Counted from the first letter of the stretch, positions 8,295-16,316 are shown. The stretch: DNA of 64,000 nucleotides from Turneriella sp942492915 (GCA_942492915.1 OW818662.1:3720001-3784000), one strand, 5' to 3'. Translations and numbers: made by a program. The notes: generated from the letters alone by a model not told the origin.

Positions 8295-8739
8295 GCCGAT
8301 GCGCTATTCAGACAAGCTCACTGTGGGCGACTTGATGCAGCGGAATGTCGTGACTGCACGTGCGGGTGACAATGTCGAGTCAACCTACGCAGCGATGCTC
8401 GAAGGCCGTTTCAGGCATATGCCCGTCGTCGATGCCAAAGGCAAGCTGCTGGGTATTCTCTCTGACCGTGACCTGCGTAATGTACTGGTCTTTATTCACG
8501 AAGAAGACGGCAAACGCTCTGTCGTGGGTGACAAGAAGCTGACCGTTGAGAAGGTCATGACGCGCGACCCAATGTCTGTCGATGCCGATGATTCGGTGCG
8601 TACCATTGTCAAGCTCATGGTCAAACACAAGGTCGGTTGTATGCCCGTGTGTGACGAGAGCGGATTTCTAAAGGGAGTTATTACAGAAACGGATATGCTC
8701 CGCCTGCTTGAAGAACTGCTCGCCACACGCGCAAAGTGA
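8281..8739 (+). CDS. Two-CBS-domain protein
   Basis: A 152-residue protein made of two CBS modules (about 14-75 and 85-147). Both carry the typical pattern: VGDLMQRNVVTARAGDNV ... FRHMPVVDAKGKLLGILSDRDLR, then VEKVMTRDPMSVDADDSV ... VGCMPVCDESGFLKGVITETDML. A CBS pair binds adenine nucleotides or related ligands and usually acts as a cytoplasmic sensor; as a stand-alone pair the effector partner cannot be told from sequence. Its start lies inside the end of the lipase-chaperone-like gene (14-nt overlap), so the two are co-translated. Confidence 0.88.
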   Translation: MSENKPMRYSDKLTVGDLMQRNVVTARAGDNVESTYAAMLEGRFRHMPVVDAKGKLLGILSDRDLRNVLVFIHEEDGKRSVVGDKKLTVEKVMTRDPMSVDADDSVRTIVKLMVKHKVGCMPVCDESGFLKGVITETDMLRLLEELLATRAK

Positions 8740-8788
8740 CATAACTACTGCACACCTGGGCCGGGCGCCGGGATGTACTATTTCGATT

Positions 8789-8815
8789 TAAGATTTACGC
8801 ATCGAACGCCGACAT
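8789..8815 (+). promoter_or_regulatory. Candidate FliA (sigma-28) promoter
   Basis: TAAGATTT (8789-8796), an 11-nt spacer, then GCCGACAT (8808-8815). The flagellar sigma-28 consensus is TAAAGTTT, 11 nt, GCCGATAA; each half matches at 6 of 8 positions and the spacer is exact. It lies about 90 nt upstream of the FcpA-like gene, which also fits a flagellar role. Confidence 0.5.
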
Positions 8816-8906
8816 AGAATATAGTAAGCTCTGGACAAAACGGCGGTACGAATAGTGCCTTTGGTTGTTTTCAGAGTCGGATACAAGGCAACGGAAGGAG
8901 AATGAT

Positions 8907-9752
8907 ATGAAAAAGCTATTATCAGCAGTTGCGCTGCTCGCTGTGTTTGCAGCATCGGCAACGCTGTACGCGCAACCTGCGGCGGCAAAGCCAGCGGCAG
9001 ACGCAAAAAAAGACGAAAAGAAAGAGAACCCTGCAGACGAAAAAGAAGCGAAATGGTATAACCCAGATTACCGCCCTTACGTCGCATCGTTTGACGAACT
9101 CTATAAACTGGGTGACGACTTCGCGAACAACAAGTTTCGCCTCGCTCTGTCAAACTACCAGACCGGCCGCTCATTGCTCGACAAGATGCGCGAAGAAGTT
9201 CAGCGCAACAAAGAAGAGTGGGCTGACGCAAAATACCTGAACGAAAAGTGGTATTGGCAGACTATCGACCGCAAAATGCGCGAAGAACGTATCTTGCTCG
9301 AAAAGAAAAACCGCGCCAAAATCAAAGCCGTGACGTATTTTACGCGTGCGATCAACCACCTCGACGAAATTCAGAACCGTTCTTTCCGTGAAAAGCAGCA
9401 GATGAAAGATCTGACAGCAGCGGTTTACCGCGACTGGATTATCGCTCAGTATGACCTGCAGAACCTTCCGCAGACAATCGACCTGCTCGAGCGCTATCTG
9501 AAAATCGATCCCGCATTCGAAACAGAAATTTCTCCGCACAAATACCTTGCGTCAGCATATGGTTTCAAAGAAGCCGTATCCGAAAAATACAACAAGGGTA
9601 CAGAAGCAGAGCGCATCTTCTTCAAGAAGAACAAGAACAAGCACCTGCTGCGTGCCACCGAACTCAAGTACAAGAAAGACTCTCCGGAGTATGAACACAT
9701 TCTTGAGCTCGTGAATCGCGACGAAATTATCGCGACCAAACCTTCTCCGTAA
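8907..9752 (+). CDS. Periplasmic helical protein resembling leptospiral flagellar coiling protein FcpA
   Basis: From the ATG at 8907, which has an ideal GGAAGGAG site, the product is 281 residues. It has a signal peptide (MKKLLSAVALLAVFAASATLYA), an Ala/Lys/Glu-rich linker to about residue 48, then an all-helical body starting WYNPDYRPYVASFDELYKLGDDF and containing TPR-like helices (AITYFTRAINHLDEI-type segment near 150; QYDLQNLPQTIDLLERYL near 185). From memory this body resembles FcpA, the sheath protein that coils the periplasmic flagellum of Leptospira; I could not align it. A sigma-28-like promoter upstream and a strong terminator downstream make it a single-gene flagellar-type transcript. 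An upstream in-frame ATG at 8865 lacks a ribosome site and would bury the signal peptide. Confidence 0.65.
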   Translation: MKKLLSAVALLAVFAASATLYAQPAAAKPAADAKKDEKKENPADEKEAKWYNPDYRPYVASFDELYKLGDDFANNKFRLALSNYQTGRSLLDKMREEVQRNKEEWADAKYLNEKWYWQTIDRKMREERILLEKKNRAKIKAVTYFTRAINHLDEIQNRSFREKQQMKDLTAAVYRDWIIAQYDLQNLPQTIDLLERYLKIDPAFETEISPHKYLASAYGFKEAVSEKYNKGTEAERIFFKKNKNKHLLRATELKYKKDSPEYEHILELVNRDEIIATKPSP

Positions 9753-9803
9753 AAGGACAGAAATCCGCCCCCGGTGTGCGCCGGGCGTTGCTGACGGTCC
9801 ATG

Positions 9804-9832
9804 AACCCTGCCAGAAATGGCGGGGTTTTTTT
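9804..9832 (+). terminator. Rho-independent terminator
   Basis: A GC-rich stem (9804-9812 with 9819-9826, one G-T wobble, 6-nt loop) runs directly into seven T. It ends the transcript of the FcpA-like gene 52 nt after its stop. Because it lies inside the open frame that continues into the cyclase gene, it also argues that the cyclase starts downstream, at 9872 or later. Confidence 0.88.
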
Positions 9833-9871
9833 GTGGTTGCAGCGGGGCGCCAAGCGCCGCACCTGAGTTCT

Positions 9872-11164
9872 ATGCATTCGGTCGAGCAGGCAACGGTAGA
9901 GGGACTTGTGACCCGGCAGATGAACGACACTCTGCAAAAGGGGTCGCTTGCTTCGTGCCTCATGGGGTTCATTTGCGCCGGAGTGCTTTTCGCGATGACA
10001 AAATCTGGCCTGGTTCAGGGCATCGACGTGCCGATACTCTGGACAATTATCGGAGGCACCTACTCGGGGTGTGTCTGGCTGCTCGCCCGGGCGCAGAAGA
10101 TCAGAAGCCGCAGCACCTGGGTGGTGATGCTTGGCTTCTGCACGTTGCCCACCTCGATTTATGTTATCGCGTGGTTCATGCTGCCATCGGGAACAGCGAC
10201 CTACATTACGGGCCCGCCGGGGTATCTCTATTTCTTCTTGATAGTGCTCACGGGATTTGCCTTTGATTTTCGGCTCTCTCTCGTTGCCGGTCTGTTTTCG
10301 GCGGTGCAGTTCAGCCTCGCCGCGCACCTCGCGGTCCAGGCACTTTCACTCGTCAGGCATCCCGATGCGCTGCTGCTTCAAGACCTGACGCAAGAGAGCT
10401 TTTATCATTTCAAATCGATGATGATGGCCGTGACGGGACTGACTGTCGGCATCGTCAGCCGACACGTGCGCAGCTTGATCGCAGATACACTCGAAAAACA
10501 GCGCGAGACACTGATGGTGTCGCGGCTCTTCGGGCAATTCGTTTCGAGCGAAGTAAAAGACAAGATCTTGCTGCAGGCAGGTCAGGCAAGTACCGGGGAA
10601 AAAAAGACCGTGGCAATACTGTTCAGCGATATTCGCGGTTTTACCGCGTTCAGTGAAAAAGTGCCCCCTGAGCAGGTGGTCGAATACCTGAACGAATACC
10701 TCGATGCAATGGTGCGCGCCATCAACGCGGCGGGCGGTACAATCGACAAGTTTATCGGCGACGCGATCATGGCAGTTTTTGGGGGAGTGATGCCCGTAGA
10801 GAATGCCTGCGACTCAGCGTTGGCTGCAGCGCTACTCATGCGAGCATCGCTGGGAGAGCTTAATGCGAACCGCAAGCAACGTGCACTTGACCCTGTTCGA
10901 AATGGAATTGGCATCCATTTCGGTGAGGTCTTGCAAGGCGCAATCGGCAGCGCAGAGCGCAAAGATTTCACTGTGATCGGTGATGCCGTGAACAGTGCAT
11001 CGCGTCTAGAAGGGCTATGCAAAGATTTTGGTACAGATTTGATTTTTTCCGATGCTGTCTATGCAGCTGCGTCGCCCATGGTGCAGACGCGCTGCCGGCG
11101 TCTGGGTGAAGCCACCGTAAAGGGGCGGGAAAAGCCAATCACGTTGTGGACAATCGACGCGTGA
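9872..11164 (+). CDS. Membrane-bound class III adenylate/guanylate cyclase
   Basis: From the ATG at 9872 the product is 430 residues. About six hydrophobic segments fill residues 20-200, followed by a helical linker and a class III cyclase domain (about 240-430). That domain has both metal-binding aspartates (ILFSDIRGFTAFSE and DKFIGDAIMAVFGG), a Lys in TIDKFIGD and a Thr in DFTVIGDAVNSASRLE at the purine-specifying positions (favouring ATP), and the transition-state Asn and Arg in NSASR. It would make cAMP in response to a membrane signal. The frame is open back to 9776, but that part spans the terminator. GTG 9908 and ATG 9920 are alternative starts. Confidence 0.85.
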   Translation: MHSVEQATVEGLVTRQMNDTLQKGSLASCLMGFICAGVLFAMTKSGLVQGIDVPILWTIIGGTYSGCVWLLARAQKIRSRSTWVVMLGFCTLPTSIYVIAWFMLPSGTATYITGPPGYLYFFLIVLTGFAFDFRLSLVAGLFSAVQFSLAAHLAVQALSLVRHPDALLLQDLTQESFYHFKSMMMAVTGLTVGIVSRHVRSLIADTLEKQRETLMVSRLFGQFVSSEVKDKILLQAGQASTGEKKTVAILFSDIRGFTAFSEKVPPEQVVEYLNEYLDAMVRAINAAGGTIDKFIGDAIMAVFGGVMPVENACDSALAAALLMRASLGELNANRKQRALDPVRNGIGIHFGEVLQGAIGSAERKDFTVIGDAVNSASRLEGLCKDFGTDLIFSDAVYAAASPMVQTRCRRLGEATVKGREKPITLWTIDA

Positions 11165-11212
11165 AGCAAGGATTTTGATTTACGCGCATCGTGCGTTTAG
11201 CTGCGTAATTCT

Positions 11213-11455
11213 ATGGCACGCATTATCGAACTCAAAATTCCCGATATCGGTGGCAACGACGGCATCGAACTCGTCAAGTGGAACAAGCAGCCTGGCGAAG
11301 CCTTCGCGGCTGGCGATGAATTGTGCGAGCTGGTAACCGACAAAGCTGCATTCTCGCTCGAAGCACCGCAAAACGGCAAGTTGGTCGAAATCTGTATGGC
11401 TGAGAAGTCACACCCGAAAATCGGTGAACTCGCGGCTCGGGTCGAAATTGATTAG
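11213..11455 (+). CDS. Free-standing lipoyl/biotinyl-carrier domain
   Basis: An 80-residue protein that is nothing but a lipoyl domain: IPDIGGNDGIELVKWNKQPGE at the start, and the modification turn TDKAAFSLEAP with Lys44. The DKA turn is typical of lipoylated E2 domains rather than biotin (MKM). In E2 subunits this domain is followed by linker and acyltransferase; here the gene ends after the domain. No dehydrogenase, ligase or glycine-cleavage gene is adjacent, so the partner enzyme must be elsewhere. It follows the cyclase by 48 nt and converges with the next gene (7-nt gap). Confidence 0.85.
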   Translation: MARIIELKIPDIGGNDGIELVKWNKQPGEAFAAGDELCELVTDKAAFSLEAPQNGKLVEICMAEKSHPKIGELAARVEID

Positions 11456-11462
11456 CCGGCTC

Positions 11463-11825
11463 TTATAATTCTTTATCTACGCGCTGCACTGAGCAGAACT
11501 TTTGCTCAAAGCTGCAATAAAAGATACGCCCGCTGACCCGAACCTTGCCCGAGTTACCTGGCAGCTCGATCGCGTTCACCTGATTAAAATAGTGCGCGTC
11601 TTCTTTCGCAGTGGTCCCCTTGAATGATTTTACGACTTTCAGGGTTTTTCCCGTTGCGACTGAAGTGAAAGTCAGCTCGTGCTTGCCGTCTTTTTGTATG
11701 CCATAACCACGTTCGACCGCCATTGCCACAGCGCCCGGTTCTTTGACGATGCGCACGACTTCAGCGCCAAACGCGTAGATAGAGAGGGTCGTTAGAGCAA
11801 ACAAACCTGCAAACGCATTTCTCAT
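11463..11825 (-). CDS. Small secreted protein of unknown function
   Basis: From the ATG at 11825 the product is 120 residues with a signal peptide (MRNAFAGLFALTTLSIYAFGA). The mature part is a probable small beta fold with two cysteines near the end (IFYCSFEQKFCSVQ) that could form a disulfide in the periplasm. No family recognised. The frame is open upstream to 11993, but that extension runs through the branched inverted-repeat element and is rich in Arg and Lys without any domain, so I take it as non-coding leader. If so, the gene has a long structured 5' region. Confidence 0.62.
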   Translation of the reverse strand: MRNAFAGLFALTTLSIYAFGAEVVRIVKEPGAVAMAVERGYGIQKDGKHELTFTSVATGKTLKVVKSFKGTTAKEDAHYFNQVNAIELPGNSGKVRVSGRIFYCSFEQKFCSVQRVDKEL

Positions 11826-11882
11826 GTTGCAAGGGTACACAAGCGCTGGTGTGGGGGCAACTTTTTTGCGGGTTTTGCCTAA

Positions 11883-12043
11883 CAGTTTCCTGAAAAAGGA
11901 AACTGATAGCAGGCCTCCGGAACCGAAAAAGCGAAAAGCAGCAAAGTCGCTTGCCCAGCAAGCGACGACGCGCTTTGGCAGGCGTTTGCGCAAGCAAACG
12001 ACGAGGCTTTGCGCTTTTTCGGGAGTTTTTCCGGAGCCTGCTA
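11883..12043. other. Branched nested inverted-repeat element (candidate structured RNA or DNA cruciform)
   Basis: First a lone hairpin (11883-11890 with 11898-11905, 8 bp). Then an outer stem: TAGCAGGC (11907-11914) with 12036-12043; TCCGGAA (11916-11922) with 12029-12035; CCGAAAAAGCG (11923-11933) with 12012-12022; CAAA with TTTG at 12008-12011. Inside are two further hairpins: 11946-11953 with 11959-11966 (8 bp) and CGTTTGC 11983-11989 with 11994-12000 closing a GCAA tetraloop. That is about 30 paired positions in the outer stem plus two arms. It lies between the end of the phosphorylase-like gene and the small secreted protein gene. No similarity to tRNA or a known riboswitch is recognised. 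Confidence 0.7.
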
Positions 12044-12080
12044 ATCTGCAAGGGCGATTGGCAGGCCCTGACCTGGGTAA

Positions 12081-12767
12081 CTATTCAGGGCGAATGTCTT
12101 TGAACGATGCCGTGACGAAATTGCCCAGCACCCTGGCTACCCGGTGGCGCCGCCACAGAATGCGCGCGTAGTCCCAAATGCCCAGTCGAATGATGTCCCT
12201 GAAGGCTGGTTTTGCAGGCGGTTTACCCGCAGTCATTTCACGCAGCATCTGTTCTTTCTTTAGGTATAGCTCTTCACCTGCGAGATCGTCAACGACGCGC
12301 AGCCCCACGAAAGGAATATTGGCAAATTCTTTTTCTGCCGCTATCGAGGCGATCTTATACGTCTCCATGTCGAGCACATCGGCGCCAGAAGTCTCGCGCA
12401 GCAATGCCTTGGCCCCGTCGTCTGCTACGAGATGACCGACACTAATGCACTTGCGGCCTTCTTTGCTGAACGTGATCCATTTTTCACCCGGGGCTACGGC
12501 GGCGCTGATTCTTACGCGGGCGAGGTGCGCAAGTTCGGCCGTCAGACTCGCGCAGGCCCCGCAGTTTATAATGGCGTCGAAACGGTAAAGTCTCAAGAAC
12601 CGGCGAATTTGTTCGCGCGAATGCACGCCCGGCCGCGTCAAAAGCATCGCCACTGCGCGACCATCGATTGTGCCACGGTAATGAAAAATGCCGCTCGTCT
12701 TCACGGGCCGCAGGTGTTTGAGAAGAAAATGCGCTTCGGAGCGCGTCGCTGTCAAGAGACCGATCAC
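12081..12767 (-). CDS. Nucleoside phosphorylase / MTA-SAH nucleosidase-like protein
   Basis: A 228-residue protein of the purine nucleoside phosphorylase/nucleosidase superfamily. Evidence is the N-terminal MIGLLTATRSEAHFL pattern, the mid-protein FDAIINCGACASL (the G-x-A-G-like loop, here with Cys in place of the usual small residues), and VLDMETYKIASIA, where DMET carries the Asp/Met/Glu that bind the ribose. Members cleave methylthioadenosine, S-adenosylhomocysteine, futalosine or purine nucleosides. In Leptospira-type organisms a hopanoid-linked phosphorylase is also possible. The start is GTG at 12767 in a GTGA overlap with the CoaB gene. Substrate undecided. Confidence 0.72.
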   Translation of the reverse strand: MIGLLTATRSEAHFLLKHLRPVKTSGIFHYRGTIDGRAVAMLLTRPGVHSREQIRRFLRLYRFDAIINCGACASLTAELAHLARVRISAAVAPGEKWITFSKEGRKCISVGHLVADDGAKALLRETSGADVLDMETYKIASIAAEKEFANIPFVGLRVVDDLAGEELYLKKEQMLREMTAGKPPAKPAFRDIIRLGIWDYARILWRRHRVARVLGNFVTASFKDIRPE

Positions 12768-13429
12768 GGTTTCAAGCCGGTGTACTGAACGATGCAGTCG
12801 ATGATTTTTCGTCCGAGCAGTTCTTTGGTCGCGTTGGCGAGTTCTTCACGGCGGCCGTCGCGATAGAATACGGTAAACTCATTTGTCGCTGACGCAAAAC
12901 CCGCGCCGCTTTTCGAAACGTCATTGAGAAAAATCATGTCCAATTCTTTGTCTTTGAGTTTTCCCAATGCATACTTTTCTGTGTCATGCGTTTCAGCTGC
13001 AAAACCGATCAATACTGCCCGCTGCTGCAAAGTTTTGTTCTTCGCGGCCATCGTTTTCAAAATGTCAGGGTTGGGCACCAGATTAATTTGGGGATTTTCC
13101 GTTTTTTTGATTTTGACCGGTGAACGGACTGCGGGCCGGTAGTCTGCGGGGGCGGCTGCCATGACGAGTATTGATCCCCCTTTGAGGTGATGGTCTACCG
13201 CAGCCTGCATGTCTTCGGTGCTTATGACGCTGAAATTCTGCGCTCCGTTAACCGTCGCGAATTCAGGGGGTACCGGACCCGAGATAAAAATTACATCGAA
13301 AATACCGCTGGCAACTGCTGCAGTGCCGATGGAGTGTCCCATGCGCCCTGTGCTCGGGTTCGATAAAAAACGGATCGGATCGAAATGTTCGCGCGTCGGC
13401 CCCGAGGTGACTATGATTGTGGTTTTCAC
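12764..13429 (-). CDS. coaB: Stand-alone phosphopantothenoylcysteine synthetase (CoaB-type)
   Basis: From the GTG at 13429 the product is 221 residues and contains only the CoaB half of the usual CoaBC fusion. Landmarks are TSGPTREHFDPIRFLSNPSTGRMG (nucleotide-binding and substrate loop), MAAAPADYRP, the KIKK motif, and NPDIL. CoaB joins cysteine to phosphopantothenate using CTP (or ATP) in coenzyme A synthesis. The flavin decarboxylase half (CoaC) is absent, and the usual GGT at the start reads SGP. The frame is open to 13495 but that overlaps the ArsC-like gene; the GTG lies 28 nt after that gene. A separate coaC gene is expected elsewhere. Confidence 0.8.
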   Translation of the reverse strand: MKTTIIVTSGPTREHFDPIRFLSNPSTGRMGHSIGTAAVASGIFDVIFISGPVPPEFATVNGAQNFSVISTEDMQAAVDHHLKGGSILVMAAAPADYRPAVRSPVKIKKTENPQINLVPNPDILKTMAAKNKTLQQRAVLIGFAAETHDTEKYALGKLKDKELDMIFLNDVSKSGAGFASATNEFTVFYRDGRREELANATKELLGRKIIDCIVQYTGLKP

Positions 13430-13457
13430 AGACAACCCCGGTCTGGGTGAATTCGAA

Positions 13458-13865
13458 TCAGATGATGCGGCGAACGTCTTCGGGCGGGCGGCCAAGAACA
13501 GCTCTCTGCCCTTTCACAACAATCGGACGTTCGATGAGAATAGGATATTCGTTCAGGTAGCTGAGCAGCTCGTCGTCGGTAAGATCTTTGTTCTTGAGGC
13601 CCAGATCTTTATACAGTGGCTCAGATTTGCGGAAAATATCGCGTGGGCGTCTGCCCATCTTGCGCAGAACTTCAGAGAGTTCAGCCTTGGTCGGCGGCTC
13701 TTCCATGTAGTTTCTGATCTCAGGATCAATGCCCTTTTCTTTGATGATTTGCAGGGCTTCGCGGCTCTTGCGGCACTTGGGGTTATAGTAAATAGTCACC
13801 TTCGCATGCGCACCTGCGCTTCCGTTCGCAGTCCCTTGAGGGGGAGCTCCTGAAAGTTTCGCCAT
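13458..13865 (-). CDS. ArsC/Spx-family thioredoxin-fold protein (arsenate reductase-like)
   Basis: The 135-residue protein has an ArsC fold from about residue 22: TIYYNPKCRKSREAL with the single redox Cys, then mid-protein NYMEEPPTKAEL and the C-terminal LIERPIVVKGQRAVLGRPPEDV, where the RP motif contains the conserved arginine of ArsC. Glutathione/glutaredoxin-dependent arsenate reductases and the YffB/Spx group share this pattern. No arsenite pump or ArsR regulator is nearby, so a YffB-like general role is as likely as arsenate reduction. The first 20 residues (AKLSGAPPQGTANGSAG) look like an unstructured extension; a GTG at 13801 could be the true start. Confidence 0.78.
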   Translation of the reverse strand: MAKLSGAPPQGTANGSAGAHAKVTIYYNPKCRKSREALQIIKEKGIDPEIRNYMEEPPTKAELSEVLRKMGRRPRDIFRKSEPLYKDLGLKNKDLTDDELLSYLNEYPILIERPIVVKGQRAVLGRPPEDVRRII

Positions 13866-13921
13866 ACCGACACAAAACGTGATTTAGACATGCCGTCAAG
13901 GACAATGGGGTTTCAAAGCCT

Positions 13922-13938
13922 CATACCGGCACGGTATG
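13922..13938. promoter_or_regulatory. Perfect 7-bp inverted repeat, operator-like
   Basis: CATACCG, 3 nt, CGGTATG, 60 nt before the preferred start of the GGDEF-EAL gene and 57 nt upstream of the divergent ArsC-like gene. Size and position suit a dimeric regulator; which protein binds is unknown. Confidence 0.35.
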
Positions 13939-13997
13939 CAGTAGATATCCGATTAGACTTTACAGAAAGCCGTCGACCTGACAGTCTGGGAGTTCGG

Positions 13998-16316
13998 GTG
14001 AGCGAGCAGCAAAAACAATCAAGCCGGGTAAAGAGCTCTGATCATTCCGGCGCCGGGGATAACTTTCAAAATTTGTGGCGATTGAAGCTGCTGACGCAGG
14101 CTCTCTGGATTGTCGCCGGTGGCAGCGCCTTTATGATCAGCATCTGGATCTCGCGCACATCGGCAATTGACTCAGGCAGCGCCATCGGATTACTGATGCT
14201 CGCAGCGAACCTCATCGTACTCAGTCCGGGATTTAGTTGGCAGGCGAAGGGAATCGTTTTGGTGTCAGAGCTCACTGTGGTGGGCATGTACTTTCCGTTT
14301 TTAATCGGTTTGCGTTACAGCGCGCTCGGTATCGCCGGTGCGGGTGTGATGGTCACGGCGGCATTTTTCAACCGAAGGTCTGCATTCGCTCTTGTGATTG
14401 CCGATGCGCTGGTGATAGGTGCGTACGGAATGCTTGCGCGTGACGGTTATATTCATCCGCCGACCGCGCCGCTTATAGGCGAGAGTATATTGTCGGCGTG
14501 GCTTAAGTCGGCCATTGTGTTTACGATCATCGGTTCGATGCTGACGGTGCTGATCGGAGGTTTGGTCGATTCGCTCGAGATGAGCGCCGCTCGTCTGCTG
14601 CGATTTTCTGAAATCGCGTCGAACAGCGAACTGAAGTACCGGCAGCTGATCGACAGCGCGCCCGAGGCGATTGTTGTTCTCGATCTTAACACGGGCAGAT
14701 TTGTCGAAGCGAACCCTGAAGCGCAGCGCCTTTTCGGCTACGATCTGAACCAGCTGCGCCAATTGAACCCCGGCACGATTAGTCCGACCTATCAGGAGAA
14801 CGGGGGCAGGTCAGATGAATTGTCGCGTCAATACGTAGGCGAGGCTTTGAGCGGCCAGACTCCCGTTTTTGAATGGCTGCACCTGAACAGCGAAGGTGTT
14901 TCGATTGCCTGCGAGATACGCCTGCACAGGCTTGAAACCGCTGAGGGGGTGTTTGTTCGCGGTACTATCACTGACATACGCGAGCGGCGCAAGGCGCAGG
15001 CGATTATACAGAGCCTCGCTCTCTACGATAACCTGACCGGCTTACCCAACCGAAAACTTTTTCAAGATAGGTTGCGCCATGCCATCGCATCGAGTGAACG
15101 CGACCACAAATACAGCGCACTTTTCTTTATAGATGTCGACAATTTCAAGAATATCAACGACACGAGCGGTCATGCGAGCGGCGATTTTTTTCTGACAGTG
15201 GTCGCCGAACGCATCTCTGCATGCGTGAACGAAGGAGACACGGTGGCTCGGTGGGGGGGTGATGAGTTTGTGGTCATTGCAGAGAATCTCAGCGCGTCGC
15301 TCACACAGGCGGGAAAAAACGCCGAGCTAATCGGTGAAAAAATTCTGCAGGCTCTTGCAGAGCCAACCGCCAACCCCCATGCCCCGGGGCAATTTTTTCA
15401 AAACACGGTCAGCATTGGCACTACACTGCTCTTCGGGCACATTCACACCGCCGAAGAGCTTCTGAAGCGTGCGGATATAGCCATGTACCAGGCCAAAGTC
15501 GCAGGGAAAAACCAACAGCGCAATTTTGACGTCGACATGCAGAAACAGGTTGAAGAGCGGCTCGCTCTCGAAGCAGACTTGCGCACGGCGATTCAACGTG
15601 ACCAGTTTACCCTGCATTTGCAGGCACAATACAACAATAATCGCACCATATTTGGCGCAGAAGTTTTGCTGCGCTGGCAACACCCGGTGCGCGGGCTCGT
15701 CTTACCCGGAGATTTCATCAGCGTCGCCGAAGAGACAGGCGAAATAATCCCGATCGGAAAGTGGATTATCAATACAGCATGCACGATGCTGCGCGACTGG
15801 CAAAACGACGAAAGGCTGCGGCATCTTGTACTTTCGATCAATGTCAGTCCACGGCAGTTTCATGATGCGGGGTTTGTGACCTTTGTGCGCGACGCGGTGC
15901 ATCAATCGCGCATCGATGCGACTGGTTTGAAGCTCGAGATCACCGAGAGTCTGATGCTCGACAATATAGAAGCGACCATAGAAAAAATGGACTCGCTGCG
16001 CGAAACCGGTGTCACTTTCAGTCTCGATGACTTTGGCACAGGCTATTCTTCGCTCGCCTATCTCAAGCGCCTGCCGCTAAGCCAGCTCAAGATTGACCAG
16101 TCATTTGTACGCGATGTCACTCGCGAAAAAAATGACGCAACCTTGGTCCGTACCATTATCGGCATGGCAGAGAATCTTAATCTACAGGTGATCGCCGAAG
16201 GCGTCGAAAAAGAAGAGCAGCTTTTGCTGCTGGGCAAAATGGGGTGCAACGCCTACCAGGGCTATTATTTCAGCCGGCCGGTGGCTTTGTCTGACTTTGA
16301 GAAACTCATCGCCTGA
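13998..16316 (+). CDS. Membrane PAS-GGDEF-EAL protein (cyclic-di-GMP turnover)
   Basis: From the GTG at 13998, which has a GGGAG site 5 nt away, the product is 772 residues. It has a block of about six hydrophobic helices (30-190), a PAS domain (about 205-330; LIDSAPEAIVVLDL ... TDIRERRKAQ), a GGDEF domain with the intact signature RWGGDEF (about 415), and an EAL domain starting GAEVLLRWQHP. The EAL motif reads EVL, which keeps the catalytic Glu; the downstream DDFGTGYSS and EGVEKEEQ loops are complete, so both synthesis and hydrolysis of c-di-GMP are possible. An in-frame ATG at 13890 exists but its extra residues are poorly protein-like and span an operator-like repeat. Its stop abuts the convergent gene's stop in TGATCA. 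Confidence 0.88.
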   Translation: MSEQQKQSSRVKSSDHSGAGDNFQNLWRLKLLTQALWIVAGGSAFMISIWISRTSAIDSGSAIGLLMLAANLIVLSPGFSWQAKGIVLVSELTVVGMYFPFLIGLRYSALGIAGAGVMVTAAFFNRRSAFALVIADALVIGAYGMLARDGYIHPPTAPLIGESILSAWLKSAIVFTIIGSMLTVLIGGLVDSLEMSAARLLRFSEIASNSELKYRQLIDSAPEAIVVLDLNTGRFVEANPEAQRLFGYDLNQLRQLNPGTISPTYQENGGRSDELSRQYVGEALSGQTPVFEWLHLNSEGVSIACEIRLHRLETAEGVFVRGTITDIRERRKAQAIIQSLALYDNLTGLPNRKLFQDRLRHAIASSERDHKYSALFFIDVDNFKNINDTSGHASGDFFLTVVAERISACVNEGDTVARWGGDEFVVIAENLSASLTQAGKNAELIGEKILQALAEPTANPHAPGQFFQNTVSIGTTLLFGHIHTAEELLKRADIAMYQAKVAGKNQQRNFDVDMQKQVEERLALEADLRTAIQRDQFTLHLQAQYNNNRTIFGAEVLLRWQHPVRGLVLPGDFISVAEETGEIIPIGKWIINTACTMLRDWQNDERLRHLVLSINVSPRQFHDAGFVTFVRDAVHQSRIDATGLKLEITESLMLDNIEATIEKMDSLRETGVTFSLDDFGTGYSSLAYLKRLPLSQLKIDQSFVRDVTREKNDATLVRTIIGMAENLNLQVIAEGVEKEEQLLLLGKMGCNAYQGYYFSRPVALSDFEKLIA

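Noticed and set aside
9776..9871. Cyclase start at 9776
   Set aside because: This segment contains a strong Rho-independent terminator for the preceding gene and encodes no family-like sequence.
9494..10327. A 277-codon minus-strand open frame
   Set aside because: Overlaps two genes and a terminator on the other strand; Arg/His-rich with no recognisable motif.
11826..11993. N-terminal extension of the small secreted protein
   Set aside because: It would place 56 basic residues before a good signal peptide and would translate the branched inverted-repeat element.
11883..12043. CRISPR array, tRNA or attC-like site
   Set aside because: Repeats are inverted, not direct with unique spacers; no anticodon arm, CCA end or T-loop; no integrase or integron core motif seen nearby.
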